Assembly: GCA_001789205.1 (NCBI GenBank)
Contig: MFYT01000075.1
Coordinates: 1 to 32,506 of the forward strand
Direction of reading: 5' to 3'
DNA length: 32,506 nucleotides
Origin: Candidatus Raymondbacteria bacterium RIFOXYA2_FULL_49_16
Lineage (GTDB): Bacteria > Fibrobacterota > OXYB2-FULL-49-7 > XYB2-FULL-49-35
This document shows, in pieces, positions 15,101-24,263 of this stretch. The stretch's first letter is position 1. Every line of letters begins with the position of its first letter. The notes beneath the pieces were generated by a model, which did no database searches, was not told the DNA's origin, and worked only from the letters and a program-made list of their open reading frames with translations. A program made the position numbers and the translations under genes.

Positions 15101-18100
15101 ATTGTTCGCCACAATAAATTGAGAAATTATCAATCGACACAGAATCACGATATTTTGGAGCGGCAGTTTCTGTTATCCTTATTCCATAGTCCAATCCAAG
15201 GACCCTACCCTTCAATGTACTATTGTTTTGCACTCCCGGTCCTTCATTGAACGATGCTGAATTGGTATTCCTCGCATCATGTGACCGTTGCAGCCACTGC
15301 ATTGTCCCATTTACATACCCTTCTGTCTCCCAAACCCGGCAGAAGCCGTCACCACTATTATCTACAATCTCGTATTTCCCATCATCATCAATATCATCGA
15401 TTGCAAAACCAGTCTTTTCATACAACCCGGAAGGAGATATCCGAAGAGGAAAACCATCCATTAATCTCGGATCACTGGTCCGATAATCCCCGCCTTCGTA
15501 ACAATATATCCACCCATCTTTTGTCGCGAACAATATATCAGCCTTGCTGTCATTGTTGATATCAGCTAACAATGGAAAATAGGGAGAAGAAACCAGGTTA
15601 TACGAATTCTTGTTCACATTCCGGCTTACTAAGGTATCCAAATGACCATTGTATGTCAGGAAGGCCACATACAGCGTGTCTCCGTAGTTCCATACGACCT
15701 CATAATCGCCATTACCATCCACATCGCCCACCACTGGATTATCGAATGTCAGTGTCGGCGTTGCGCCCAGATCAAGAATAATATCGAACAATGTATCTTT
15801 TATGGCCAACGAATCACTGCCTGCAACCGTGTCCACACGTATAGCACAGACCGATACACCGGCACCGCCTCCATGGCTGTAAAAGAACACTAATTCGTCC
15901 TTACCGTCATGGTTTAGATCGGCAAGGGAAATAGCGTCCTCGACCTTGGTGTCTTTGTCTTCCATTTTCCATCGCAGGGAATCATGATTCGTAAATCCGT
16001 CGGTTCCGCCATGAAAGAAATGAATGTGGTTGCCCACGCGGACAGGTGCCACCAATTCTTTGGTATTATCGCCATAAACATCACCCAAGCTCATAGGCCG
16101 GGAGAACTGGTAAGCATTCTCAGTGCTGTCGATGTTAAACGTTCCATCATACCATAGAATAAATGCCTTGCCTAACCAACAATTGACAACAATCTCGTCC
16201 CTTCCATTGCCATCGAAGTCGTACACAATGGGCGCACTTACATTGAAACTCTGATGTTTGCCAGCCCAGGGCGCAACATACTGTTCAATCCCCTTTTTTA
16301 GCATGGCAGTCGGGGACGCGGTTGTTTGATTCACATACACCGTATCACCTGCGGCAATGACCGCGTCACGCTTGCCGTCACCTGTTACATCACCAAGTCC
16401 TATTTGGTGGTTAATGGTATAATTGTTCGACTTGAAACTGAATAAATACCCGTCGTTTTCATAAATTTGCAGATATTCCTGGCCATCGTGGTGGTATGCC
16501 TTCACTTCGCTCGAAGCAAGCGGGAAAACCATTTCCTTATCGCCGTCATTGTCCAGGTCAGCGATCTTTGGCGAAGCGCCATGCCCGTTTTCGAGATCAA
16601 TCGGATATCCAGACTTCATTGGGAGTTCTGTTGTGACCGTATCAAATATACTGTCGCTTTCGTACATGCTGTGGTCATAGGCTTTTACATAATATATGAA
16701 TGTATTTCCGCTCTTTAGAGCAGCGGAATCGTCGTCCAAATAAAAACTGTTGCAGATTAATCCATTTACCTGGGTAAAACTCGTACTGTCCGCGTGCTTT
16801 CGGTACAAATGATAGCCTGCGATATCCGCGCTTGCAGGCTTGCTCCATTCAAGATATATTTTGCCAGGTCCATATGAAACAGCGACAAGCGCCGGAATAG
16901 AGTCGGGCGCAGTAACATCGACAATCTGGGTATCGCTTATGCCATCGTAAGAAACAATAAGTGTAAGGGCAGATGTCTGGTAAGAATAATTCGTGTCCAG
17001 AGTAACCGTAAAGGCGCTCGCAGTCTTCTCAGAATCAGGTGCCATTGAGGTTACTGTCCTTGATGACGGTGAAATTGATACGATAGCGCTGTCATCTGCC
17101 TCTTTCTGCAGATAGAGCGTAGCTCCGGTAACACCATGAGTGCCAACATTTTTGAGCGTGTATTGCGCGGAACGGCTCGTACCATTGCCGGACGCAGTAC
17201 CTTTGCTTAAAGAGAGCTTCTTTTCACCCACGTCCAATGCAAATCGGTTGTTGAATTCAAACCCGCCATCGCAATACATGGCAACATTAAATAGAATGAC
17301 TCTGTGCGTCTGAATGCTCCGGTTGATACTCAGCATGTAGCTGAAATCGTCCTGGTTGTCCGGTGCGATAGACCCAATACTGTCAACGCCGTCGATAATA
17401 GTAACAAATGAAGTGTCTGAAGAGTCGATCAACGAAATGATGGTAAGCGCACCAAAAGCAGTGGTCGGACCGCTGTTTTTCACGCCAAAGGAGAATGACA
17501 GCGTATCAGAGCTTGTCTGCGACGAATCCCGCGTTGCTTCAGTAGTAACAAACAGGTAGGGATTCCCTGCGGCTGCGATGTCGTCAATACGATACATGTT
17601 TGGGGCGTATTTAGGATGCGTTACTCCGATATATACCGCTGCCTGCACGTCTGCTAAACCTGTAAAATTCAAAATTACCTTGCCCGCGCCGTCTACCTGG
17701 CCACGGACCATGTTATTATTATTCTGGAACATGGTTACCATGGTTCCCTCATCCGCACTACTGCTGCCTGCATCAACATCGAGTGTGCAAATCTGGCTAC
17801 CTTTAACAAGCGCCAGTGAGCCAATATTTGAAATATTCAGCCTTGTTGACTCTGACAAAGTGTCTTTCCACAAAGGCAGTTCCGGATCGCCAAGAAAATT
17901 ATACGCAAACAAAAGCCATCTTTTACTGAAATCAAACTGATCAGCTCCTGAAGCAGCATTTTCATCGAGTTTTGATAAGGTTGCGGCAAGGCCAGCTGAC
18001 ATAACTGTATCTTGGAACAGTGCCTTTAAATACGCAATGTGGATATTCAATGACGTTGAAGGATAATCCCAATTTGAGGCAGCATAGTATGTATTGGACC

Positions 18101-21100
18101 CTTCATAATAGGTGAGCATCTTCTTTGCAAAGGAAGCTGAGTTCGGGGTAATGGTACCACAGCCAATAATAAGCGAATGTCCCGTGTTCTTATTCTTTTG
18201 AGGATTGCTGTTTAATTTTAATAAATGCGTAGTGAGAACATCGCCGCTGTTGTAAATAAGGCCCTCCTCTGCACCATGTCCGTAATGGACCCAAAGATTT
18301 GCCGGCGACATACTGCTGTCAGGATTGCCGAATAATCTGGTTAAAAAAGAATTCAATGACACCTCAATTGTGTCATCAATGACCGAATCTCCAGGAGCAA
18401 TGGAATCCTCGTATATTTCCGTGAAATCTTCATCGGTATAACTCGGGAAACCCTCATGAATAATGTCCTTGAGTATTCTGTGATTATAATATGTGCCATC
18501 ATCGATGTAGCTGGAATCCTGCGGGCTATACCGTTTTCCAAGCATATCTATACCAGACAGGAATATTTTCCTCTCCCCGGTTCCTACCAAACCCTTGTGC
18601 TCGTATTCAAGGCTCTTATCTATCATTTTCCGCGCCTCATTCCAGTCGGAACAGGGCATGCGGCCAAGGACCACATCGGGAAAAATATCAACGTCATCGG
18701 TCACTTCTCCAATATGGTTGTCTTTATCGAGATTGAAATCCGACTCCAGGCACGCGTAGTACATATCGCTCAGAATGGCACTGCCGCCATTCATGCTTGA
18801 ATACAGATACCGCGCCGGAATAATCGTATAGTCGCCGCCAAGAAGCACCCAGGTTATTTTGTATTCCTGTTTGGCGTATTGAATATACTTCCGTATCTTC
18901 TCCTGTGTGTCAGACCCTTCGAACAAGGTCTTGATGCTGTCAACAGTCACAATCTTAACTTTCATACCCTTGGCCTGTTTGTAAATGGCCAGGCGTTCAA
19001 ACTCATGAATCATGTTCACGTCATTTTTTGTGATAATCAAATAGTCGATCTGGGCCTTATCATTGTAACGCGTCATACTCTTTGTAATTGCTGAAGGACG
19101 CCACTCATGGTGTCTGGTTGACTGAACTGTTCCTGACAAGTCTGCTGTGGTGATGATACTATCACTATTCAACAATATGCTCACTGCGTCGTTATGCGAC
19201 AGTGTCGCAAAATCCGCCCTTAATATCAGATACATAGTTGCACCAACAGAAAAGCTTGTAGAAAAAGTAATGGTCGCTGAATCAAGATCAACAACGCCTG
19301 CCCCACCAACCGTTGAAGTCTCTCCCGCGTCAATGGTCCCACTGCTGTCAGCATCAACAGCAAGCTCCACTCCTGCCCAATCAGACGCAGTAAGCCCCTG
19401 AACACCCGAAAGATCAAAAACCAGCCGGGTAATGGATGGATTATCTACAGAATAAAGCTTGAATGCGAACAGTTCGGCATTGGTTTCACTTCCCTTGCCT
19501 GTAAACGCGTTTGCCTCTTGTCCTTCAGGATGGGCCGAAAGCACGATTTCGCCAGGACCTGTATATTCGTCAGCGCCAATGTCCCATGCGCCACTGCGGA
19601 CAACATCGTCAATGTCTGTGGTAAAAAATGCGCTCAGGTCGCTGCCAGCGTCTTTTGCCACGCTATAGCTGTGAACATGCAAATCGCATGAAGATAATGC
19701 CGTATCCATAAAAGCGAGCGAAGGGAATGTGGCATTGTAATGGTTTTTCGCGCCATTGCCGATAATATTGAGACTGGCATCGCCGCAGATATTATTGGTG
19801 TCATTGTCGCCTATACCGCTGCTGGACACCTCATAGAAATCCCAGTCATTACCCATGCAAATGTTGTTTATAATGATATTATCGCCGCTGGCAACACAAA
19901 TTCCATGGCCGCCGCAATTGAACACCGTATTGTTCGCGATAATGGGCATAACAGACCCGCTCTCGACATCGGACCGGATGCCGTCGGCTGTCACATCATA
20001 CACAATATTGTTGTAGACCCTGGCATTGTTCTTCCCGTACTCTACATATATTCCATAGTTGCCCGAGCCTGAAACGGAATTATGAATTATGCAATTCCGG
20101 ATAGCGGTATTATCACCGTTGATAAATACACCCACCATGTACATGCGTATGATTTCCAGGTTCTCAACGATAATATTACCCGGGGTCAAACGCCAGAAAG
20201 CTGAGTCGCAATCCATTATGACGCCTGTACCAGCAGTGCCATTGTGCCGGTTGATCCCCTGTGCGGTAATGGTGATGGTATGCGTTGAATCCGTTGTCCA
20301 ATCTTCAACAAACTGGCTGGTAAATGATGCCCCGTCATTATATAGATACACCACTTCGCTCTGGTTCTCACTTACCAGGTCTTTGTCCTGGTTTTCCCAT
20401 GCGCTAAATGTGGCATATTTTCTCTTCAGGACATACGATGCGCCAGAGGCCGCGGCTGTTGCTGGTTTTGTCAGCACAATCCGTGTATCAGAGGTTACTG
20501 AATCGACCGTATAACTGACGTCATTAATTATCAGACTATCGCCCCTGCCACGGTTATTGGCCATCCATGTTGTGCTTGTGCCGGTAACAATCGTTGAACC
20601 TGAGTCAACCGAAACCAGCCCTGCTTCATCGTCTTCACGACCGCCAATGGACACATAACGCACCTGGTAGCCTGACGTTGTCACGTATTTGTCCGCGCCT
20701 ATGTCAGATGTTGATCCTGCACGGGTCTCTCCGTCTATGTCCTTTGTGGGAACATTAGCATCGTCCGATGGGCCAATGCCCTGGCCTCTTGCGGAGGAAG
20801 AAGACTGGATATGAAGGTCCTGGCTGCCGCTTGTTGTTGAAACAAACTGCATATTTGCCGCGCTTATCGTTTTATTGTTGTTACTGGTCCCTGCTGTGTT
20901 GTCGTCGCTTGCGTTATACGCGAATGCACTGAGGGTGTTGTTGAGATTGCTGCTGTCTGGAAGAAGATAGTCGGGGCCATTCCCAGTGCATACCGCGTAA
21001 TTGTTCCTGATCAAAGGAAGGTACGACGATCCGCTGCTATTGTGTACATATATTCGAAATGCGCCACCGGAGGAAATAAATGTCCCATAGACGGTATTGT

Positions 21101-22052
21101 TATATGCTTTTATCCGGTGCGCGGCATCGTTCTGGTAACCGGCATACAATGATAATCCGTATTTTGCTGTGCTCGATCCGCTTACTATAATATTGTCATG
21201 ACAATTCAGCCCATATCCGGATGTCCATGATACGTTTGACCAGGATAACACGCCCCCATTGCCCCCGCCGCTGGATTCATACAACAAATTATACGCCACT
21301 TCGCAGCCAATGCCTGAATTGACGGTATAATTCCGATGGCCAATGCAGTAGCCATAGTCCCAATTTGCTGACGTCCGAATAACTTTCAATCCAAACACTT
21401 TTGTGTAATAGGCGTCAATGTCCAGGTTATACACATACGAATTTGAATTTGGACTGTTAAGCGTATATCCGCCGCCATTTATTGCCCCATTGTGGCGCTG
21501 GTTTGCATTGCACTCAGCCGTTGTGTCCGTGGGCGTGAATATTTTGATATAATGGGCAGTGTCTGTTGTCCATGAATAGTCAACCGTGGTCATGGATGTA
21601 TCGACGCCGTCCGCATAACAGGCAATGACGAGTAGATAATTGTTCGACACAAGGTTCTTTGTATTCAAATGGCTGGAATTCGCTGCGCCTGGACTGGGGC
21701 CATTTACAGCTGCGCCAAGCGAATGAAAGGCCCGCGTAATTGACGTGACTGTTTTGTTCGTTACACCGGAAGGCGTAGTTCCTGTGGCGGTTGAAACGTT
21801 CCATTGCGTGTTTGATATTTTTCCCTTTATATACGCCTTTTTATCGTCCGTATCATATGTAATCACATCGCCAATACCAATAGCGCCCGTTTGGGCGGTT
21901 GAAAATATTGCGGTATCGTTGGATATTGAGATGGTTGGTCCGTCTGTTTTCAGGTCAGAGGTGCTTGTGCCCACGGAATAATAAACCGGCATTGCGGAAG
22001 CCATGGTTGCGAGTATAACCGGATATCGTAGCAAAAAGATTTTTAGTTTCAC
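12126..22052 (-). CDS. Giant exported multidomain protein with central C25 (gingipain-like) peptidase
   Basis: About 3308 residues from GTG 22052, chosen because AAGGCGG lies ahead and the product then starts with a good signal peptide (KLKIFLLRYPVILATMASA). An upstream ATG at 22124 would bury this signal. Approximate order of domains: beta-helix module A (20-455); second beta-helix module (460-835); Ig-like segment (840-990); C25 peptidase (1000-1390) with His near 1258 in WVHYGHGAEEG and Cys near 1296 in LIIGCGT; Ig/CARDB-like segments (1395-1700); Fn3 (1714-1805); eight Ca-binding FG-GAP motifs such as DLDNDGDKE and DFDGNGRDE (1815-2255); unknown region (2270-2520); DUF1565-like beta-helix (2525-2870); module A' (2873-3308), a second copy of module A. 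It has no type IX C-terminal sorting domain and ends in DIDGTKRSGNISEIGVDEL. Probably a cell-surface adhesin/protease. Confidence 0.85.
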   Translation of the reverse strand: MKLKIFLLRYPVILATMASAMPVYYSVGTSTSDLKTDGPTISISNDTAIFSTAQTGAIGIGDVITYDTDDKKAYIKGKISNTQWNVSTATGTTPSGVTNKTVTSITRAFHSLGAAVNGPSPGAANSSHLNTKNLVSNNYLLVIACYADGVDTSMTTVDYSWTTDTAHYIKIFTPTDTTAECNANQRHNGAINGGGYTLNSPNSNSYVYNLDIDAYYTKVFGLKVIRTSANWDYGYCIGHRNYTVNSGIGCEVAYNLLYESSGGGNGGVLSWSNVSWTSGYGLNCHDNIIVSGSSTAKYGLSLYAGYQNDAAHRIKAYNNTVYGTFISSGGAFRIYVHNSSGSSYLPLIRNNYAVCTGNGPDYLLPDSSNLNNTLSAFAYNASDDNTAGTSNNNKTISAANMQFVSTTSGSQDLHIQSSSSARGQGIGPSDDANVPTKDIDGETRAGSTSDIGADKYVTTSGYQVRYVSIGGREDDEAGLVSVDSGSTIVTGTSTTWMANNRGRGDSLIINDVSYTVDSVTSDTRIVLTKPATAAASGASYVLKRKYATFSAWENQDKDLVSENQSEVVYLYNDGASFTSQFVEDWTTDSTHTITITAQGINRHNGTAGTGVIMDCDSAFWRLTPGNIIVENLEIIRMYMVGVFINGDNTAIRNCIIHNSVSGSGNYGIYVEYGKNNARVYNNIVYDVTADGIRSDVESGSVMPIIANNTVFNCGGHGICVASGDNIIINNICMGNDWDFYEVSSSGIGDNDTNNICGDASLNIIGNGAKNHYNATFPSLAFMDTALSSCDLHVHSYSVAKDAGSDLSAFFTTDIDDVVRSGAWDIGADEYTGPGEIVLSAHPEGQEANAFTGKGSETNAELFAFKLYSVDNPSITRLVFDLSGVQGLTASDWAGVELAVDADSSGTIDAGETSTVGGAGVVDLDSATITFSTSFSVGATMYLILRADFATLSHNDAVSILLNSDSIITTADLSGTVQSTRHHEWRPSAITKSMTRYNDKAQIDYLIITKNDVNMIHEFERLAIYKQAKGMKVKIVTVDSIKTLFEGSDTQEKIRKYIQYAKQEYKITWVLLGGDYTIIPARYLYSSMNGGSAILSDMYYACLESDFNLDKDNHIGEVTDDVDIFPDVVLGRMPCSDWNEARKMIDKSLEYEHKGLVGTGERKIFLSGIDMLGKRYSPQDSSYIDDGTYYNHRILKDIIHEGFPSYTDEDFTEIYEDSIAPGDSVIDDTIEVSLNSFLTRLFGNPDSSMSPANLWVHYGHGAEEGLIYNSGDVLTTHLLKLNSNPQKNKNTGHSLIIGCGTITPNSASFAKKMLTYYEGSNTYYAASNWDYPSTSLNIHIAYLKALFQDTVMSAGLAATLSKLDENAASGADQFDFSKRWLLFAYNFLGDPELPLWKDTLSESTRLNISNIGSLALVKGSQICTLDVDAGSSSADEGTMVTMFQNNNNMVRGQVDGAGKVILNFTGLADVQAAVYIGVTHPKYAPNMYRIDDIAAAGNPYLFVTTEATRDSSQTSSDTLSFSFGVKNSGPTTAFGALTIISLIDSSDTSFVTIIDGVDSIGSIAPDNQDDFSYMLSINRSIQTHRVILFNVAMYCDGGFEFNNRFALDVGEKKLSLSKGTASGNGTSRSAQYTLKNVGTHGVTGATLYLQKEADDSAIVSISPSSRTVTSMAPDSEKTASAFTVTLDTNYSYQTSALTLIVSYDGISDTQIVDVTAPDSIPALVAVSYGPGKIYLEWSKPASADIAGYHLYRKHADSTSFTQVNGLICNSFYLDDDSAALKSGNTFIYYVKAYDHSMYESDSIFDTVTTELPMKSGYPIDLENGHGASPKIADLDNDGDKEMVFPLASSEVKAYHHDGQEYLQIYENDGYLFSFKSNNYTINHQIGLGDVTGDGKRDAVIAAGDTVYVNQTTASPTAMLKKGIEQYVAPWAGKHQSFNVSAPIVYDFDGNGRDEIVVNCWLGKAFILWYDGTFNIDSTENAYQFSRPMSLGDVYGDNTKELVAPVRVGNHIHFFHGGTDGFTNHDSLRWKMEDKDTKVEDAISLADLNHDGKDELVFFYSHGGGAGVSVCAIRVDTVAGSDSLAIKDTLFDIILDLGATPTLTFDNPVVGDVDGNGDYEVVWNYGDTLYVAFLTYNGHLDTLVSRNVNKNSYNLVSSPYFPLLADINNDSKADILFATKDGWIYCYEGGDYRTSDPRLMDGFPLRISPSGLYEKTGFAIDDIDDDGKYEIVDNSGDGFCRVWETEGYVNGTMQWLQRSHDARNTNSASFNEGPGVQNNSTLKGRVLGLDYGIRITETAAPKYRDSVSIDNFSIYCGEQLYSRELPYDRSLLYAHLSGLRNFFYADSALGGSKYFALFNHKNTQEWADYSLAAPSYSNTVAAVNLSGIEVQNGCDSCAGITFYNSIPDDETSYYLLLKDGSSVHLSGMYNGVPISLIPLEGTDLTAGINTTGLTNYSITVKTYPDSTKIIIRTDKDSEGEIVPDSIIATDVSTNHLTKGAAGYYFSRGNAVTKRIFKGFAAQKIVEEPKTFFVSITGDDADDGEYTSPFRTLQKAYGELPDTLEEPWTIYLMPGVHDSIDCIYSDREILFADSSKHFTKTNKLIIKSYYNNPDSQATLYIDTAHMRDDGKSQLITLANHNITIEGIKFKGCLGGKTKINGIGYDQFDRAPTGQIHNLTIKNCYFEMDSLAIGVDYDLSSDSLNVINCIFKGNDSSATTGAIGINDSGESQARGNHIINSTFHDLGKAIAVAFDSVSIINTIFSNCAYAYFGYASADKAVFKNVLFSDVTTLVETGTGYFHDTLKSNPAFMSLSESSYDFMRPYAYSPCKNAGARDTGSLEGLIPAYDYTYAHRGYATDIGAVEASEIRGDEANTHMVIYSVGQNTDDHKTSSPTVSINNGVATFSTAQTSDYLGAGDRLTYDGLKKCYLKEKISSTKWKVVSAHGMWPLNIVSKTVNSITHCFPSLDSAINGDPGTTGVYALLGDSVLTAAGSDILVKLACYDDGSDDTSMVVISSGWATDSMRYIVIFAPSDTLMECNKSQRHDGSVDGNGYTMKSSIGGDYRNNIHVIANYTKIDGVKVIRTSENWKYGFAIGVRCAYMYTCNYLEVRNCLLIQESGGQYGSLLNVSCISATNNYGCYFHDNMIVSQSDSLKYGIHVEGGYQTAAARQSKLYNNTVYGKFVVAGFSVDIDNSYGSSYMPKIKNNYVCDIKVDGLDYEFGGNYYNSLSVFDYNAADDGSAGTNNSNQTILVDSCNFVSTTSGLEDLHIQNGSGLLDQGIGPVLDPIVSEKDIDGTKRSGNISEIGVDEL

Positions 22053-22165
22053 ATCAACCCGCCTTCCTGAATATAGTAGACAGTACGCCGTTTGTTTTAT
22101 GTTAATATAATATTTTAAATTCAAATATCCCAGAACAGGACGACCAGCTATTTGAAGTCATTTTG

Positions 22166-22579
22166 TTATGCTATCGCTTTTGCTATATCGGACCGGAATT
22201 CGCCTAACGGGAAATGATAATATTTTCCTGGAATCTTGCCTCTTCTGTCTCTCGCGAAAATGATGCCATTATCTATCTGCCTGCAAAGCTCTTTTTCGAA
22301 CCCAAAATCCTTTGTTATGATCTTATAGGGGACCGTCTTTGAAACAAATTCCATCATTGCTTTCTCAATGGTCAAGCCGGTGACCAGGATGATCTCGGTT
22401 GTCGGCGAGACTTTGGCTATTTTCTGGACAAAACCATGGCAAAGCCCGTTTTTCAGCTTAATGTCCAAAAATAGTATTAAAATGGCAATATTATTTATGC
22501 AATCAAACAATGTCAACACAATATTCATTATGATAAACGCGCGAAAGAAATGACCGAATTAAAAGACGTACGAAGGCAT
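22166..22579 (-). pseudogene. Decayed response-regulator receiver-like gene
   Basis: The open part (from 22528) reads like the second half of a receiver domain: ILILFLDIKLKNGL with the phospho-acceptor-like Asp, EIILVTG with the conserved Thr, and YKIITKDF with the conserved Lys. A better start exists in the same frame: ATG 22579 with GGAGAG (22586-22591) six bases ahead, but codon 7 is TAA (22559-22561). The first half of the domain is also too short: the Asp is about residue 39, where a receiver has it at 50-55. So the N-terminal acidic pair is missing. There is no output domain. Probably a pseudogene; a short product from ATG 22528 cannot be excluded. Confidence 0.5.
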
Positions 22580-22600
22580 TATTTGCTCTCCTTTGTGAGT

Positions 22601-22628
22601 ATATTTACTCAATATATTGAGTAAATAT
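22601..22628. promoter_or_regulatory. 28-bp perfect palindrome, probable operator
   Basis: ATATTTACTCAATA followed directly by its reverse complement TATTGAGTAAATAT. A further half-site (GAGTA at 22597-22601) stands to the left, so GAGTA/TACTC occurs three times. It lies 22 bases in front of ATG 22579 and its ribosome site, the place of an operator. No T run follows, so a terminator is unlikely. Confidence 0.65.
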
Positions 22629-22658
22629 CAAGAGGCTGCGTATCGAAAGGTGCATGAC

Positions 22659-22673
22659 AGGCTTTGAAAGCCT
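22659..22673. terminator. Short hairpin after lnt
   Basis: AGGCTTT and AAAGCCT surround one G, 13 bases beyond the lnt stop. The minus strand has no T run after it. It is a weak candidate for the end of the lnt operon. Confidence 0.3.
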
Positions 22674-22685
22674 TTATCTTCGCGG

Positions 22686-24263
22686 TTAATGTAACTCTCT
22701 CCCATAGACACAAAATCTAGCGTTTGTCCTCCTCCCTTTTAAAGGGCGTGAGTTCCACAGGCCAAAAATCATTGCACACAAGCACACAACCAGACAGACC
22801 CAGCCGGCAATATCGCCGTGTCTTCCATAAAAGGTAGGAATCCGGCTGGCGTCGACCGCTCCGGTACACACTACGCGAGTGAATATATCCGTGGCATTAC
22901 TGATCCGGCCATATTGGTCTATGAATCCACAGATGCCGGTGTTCGCGCACCGGGCTATGGAAATCCCGTTTTCAACTGCGCGAAACCGTGTAATGTTCAT
23001 ATGCTGGAAGGGCATGGCAGACCTGCCAAACCAACCATCATTGGTCACATTGGCCATGAAATCAGCGCCTGTGTTCACAAATCGTCTGATACTCTCGGGA
23101 TATACGACTTCATAGCAGATAGGCGTGAAAAAAGAATGGCCCTTCACCGAAAAGAGACGCTGCTCCTTTCCCGGTGTAAAATCAGCCTCTCCCAGGTCTA
23201 CCCTGCTTATGATCGGAAACAGGCCCTCGAACGGCAATCGCTCGGCAAAAGGAAGCAACTGGATTTTGTCATATTTCTCGAACAGGCCCGCTTCAGGCTG
23301 ATAATAAAAGACTGAATTATAGAAATCATATCCCTTCACTTTGTCCGGATTCACGGTATAGTCAAGCCCGCCGACAACCGCGGGAATGCGAAGGGAATCG
23401 AGGAACCTGCGCACGCCTTCACGATACCTGGTACGTTTTAGAAAATAGCAGGGCATGGAACTCTCCGACCACACCACAAGGTCCGGTTTTGAGGCTGCGG
23501 CCTCACGCGTCATGACAAGGTTAACAAAATAGACCGAGTCTGTAAACGCAAGATCCCAGCGCACGTTCTGGTCTATATTGGCCTGCACTAGCGAGACGGT
23601 CAGTACCTGCTGGTCGTGAGGCTGTTGAAGCCGCAGCACGCCAAAAAGGCCAAGCAGACCGTAGACCAGCGCAAGCGCACCAACGCACCGGAATACGACC
23701 GGCAGGGACGTGCGATTCTCGTAGAGGGTCCAGAGCAACACTGCTGTTGCCGCAATAATGAATGAATAAAAATAGACGCCGCCCACGGACAAAAACTGGA
23801 GCAACGTGATATAGGGCCCAAAGGTATACCCCGTATGCACCCAGGGAAAAGACATTTCACCCAACTCCCTCACCTTTTCAATACCGGTCCAGATGAACGG
23901 ATACAGTATAAAGGCCGCGCGACGGTTCCACGAAGCCACGCTATGTATCGCAAGCCCGCCAATGCCTATCCAGAATGCCATGTAGGCGACAAGCAGTATC
24001 TGGCTGATAATGAGCACTGCCAGCAGCCCATCCTGAATGAGAAAAACCATCCAGTAGAGCAAGCCTGCGCTACTGACCGCTCCAGCCAGAAAAAGGTACC
24101 AAAAGCTTTCTTTTTTCGATAGGTTAATAGATAAACCAAAAAAAAGCGCCAATGCGACAGGAGAGAGAAATCCAAAGGGAAACGGGGGAAAGGAAAGCAG
24201 AAAAAGAAGACCCGACGCAATGGAGAGCGTATATTTAGCGCGCTGGCTCATTGCTGCCCGCAT
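22686..24263 (-). CDS. lnt: Apolipoprotein N-acyltransferase
   Basis: 525 residues, near the usual length. It adds the third acyl chain to the N-terminal Cys of lipoproteins, in the inner membrane. The N-terminal 210 residues hold several membrane segments. The periplasmic nitrilase-type domain shows the catalytic Glu in VVWSESSMP (about 266), Lys in YDKIQLLPFAERLP (about 332) and Cys in TPICYEVVYPE (about 381), all close to the E. coli positions 267, 335 and 387. VTNDGWFG is the usual following motif. A last membrane helix lies near 490-510. The start at 24263 overlaps rsmI by 29 bases; ATG 24251 (MSQRAKYT) is equally plausible. Last gene of the envelope operon. Confidence 0.95.
   Translation of the reverse strand: MRAAMSQRAKYTLSIASGLLFLLSFPPFPFGFLSPVALALFFGLSINLSKKESFWYLFLAGAVSSAGLLYWMVFLIQDGLLAVLIISQILLVAYMAFWIGIGGLAIHSVASWNRRAAFILYPFIWTGIEKVRELGEMSFPWVHTGYTFGPYITLLQFLSVGGVYFYSFIIAATAVLLWTLYENRTSLPVVFRCVGALALVYGLLGLFGVLRLQQPHDQQVLTVSLVQANIDQNVRWDLAFTDSVYFVNLVMTREAAASKPDLVVWSESSMPCYFLKRTRYREGVRRFLDSLRIPAVVGGLDYTVNPDKVKGYDFYNSVFYYQPEAGLFEKYDKIQLLPFAERLPFEGLFPIISRVDLGEADFTPGKEQRLFSVKGHSFFTPICYEVVYPESIRRFVNTGADFMANVTNDGWFGRSAMPFQHMNITRFRAVENGISIARCANTGICGFIDQYGRISNATDIFTRVVCTGAVDASRIPTFYGRHGDIAGWVCLVVCLCAMIFGLWNSRPLKGRRTNARFCVYGRELH

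Noticed and set aside
12126-22052. CRISPR-like or tandem DNA repeats within the giant gene
   Set aside because: The repetitive look comes from diverged protein repeats (beta-helix, FG-GAP), not from regularly spaced identical DNA repeats.
22818-23315. 165-codon plus-strand frame
   Set aside because: Lies opposite the catalytic domain of lnt, which has all family motifs; no supporting signal.
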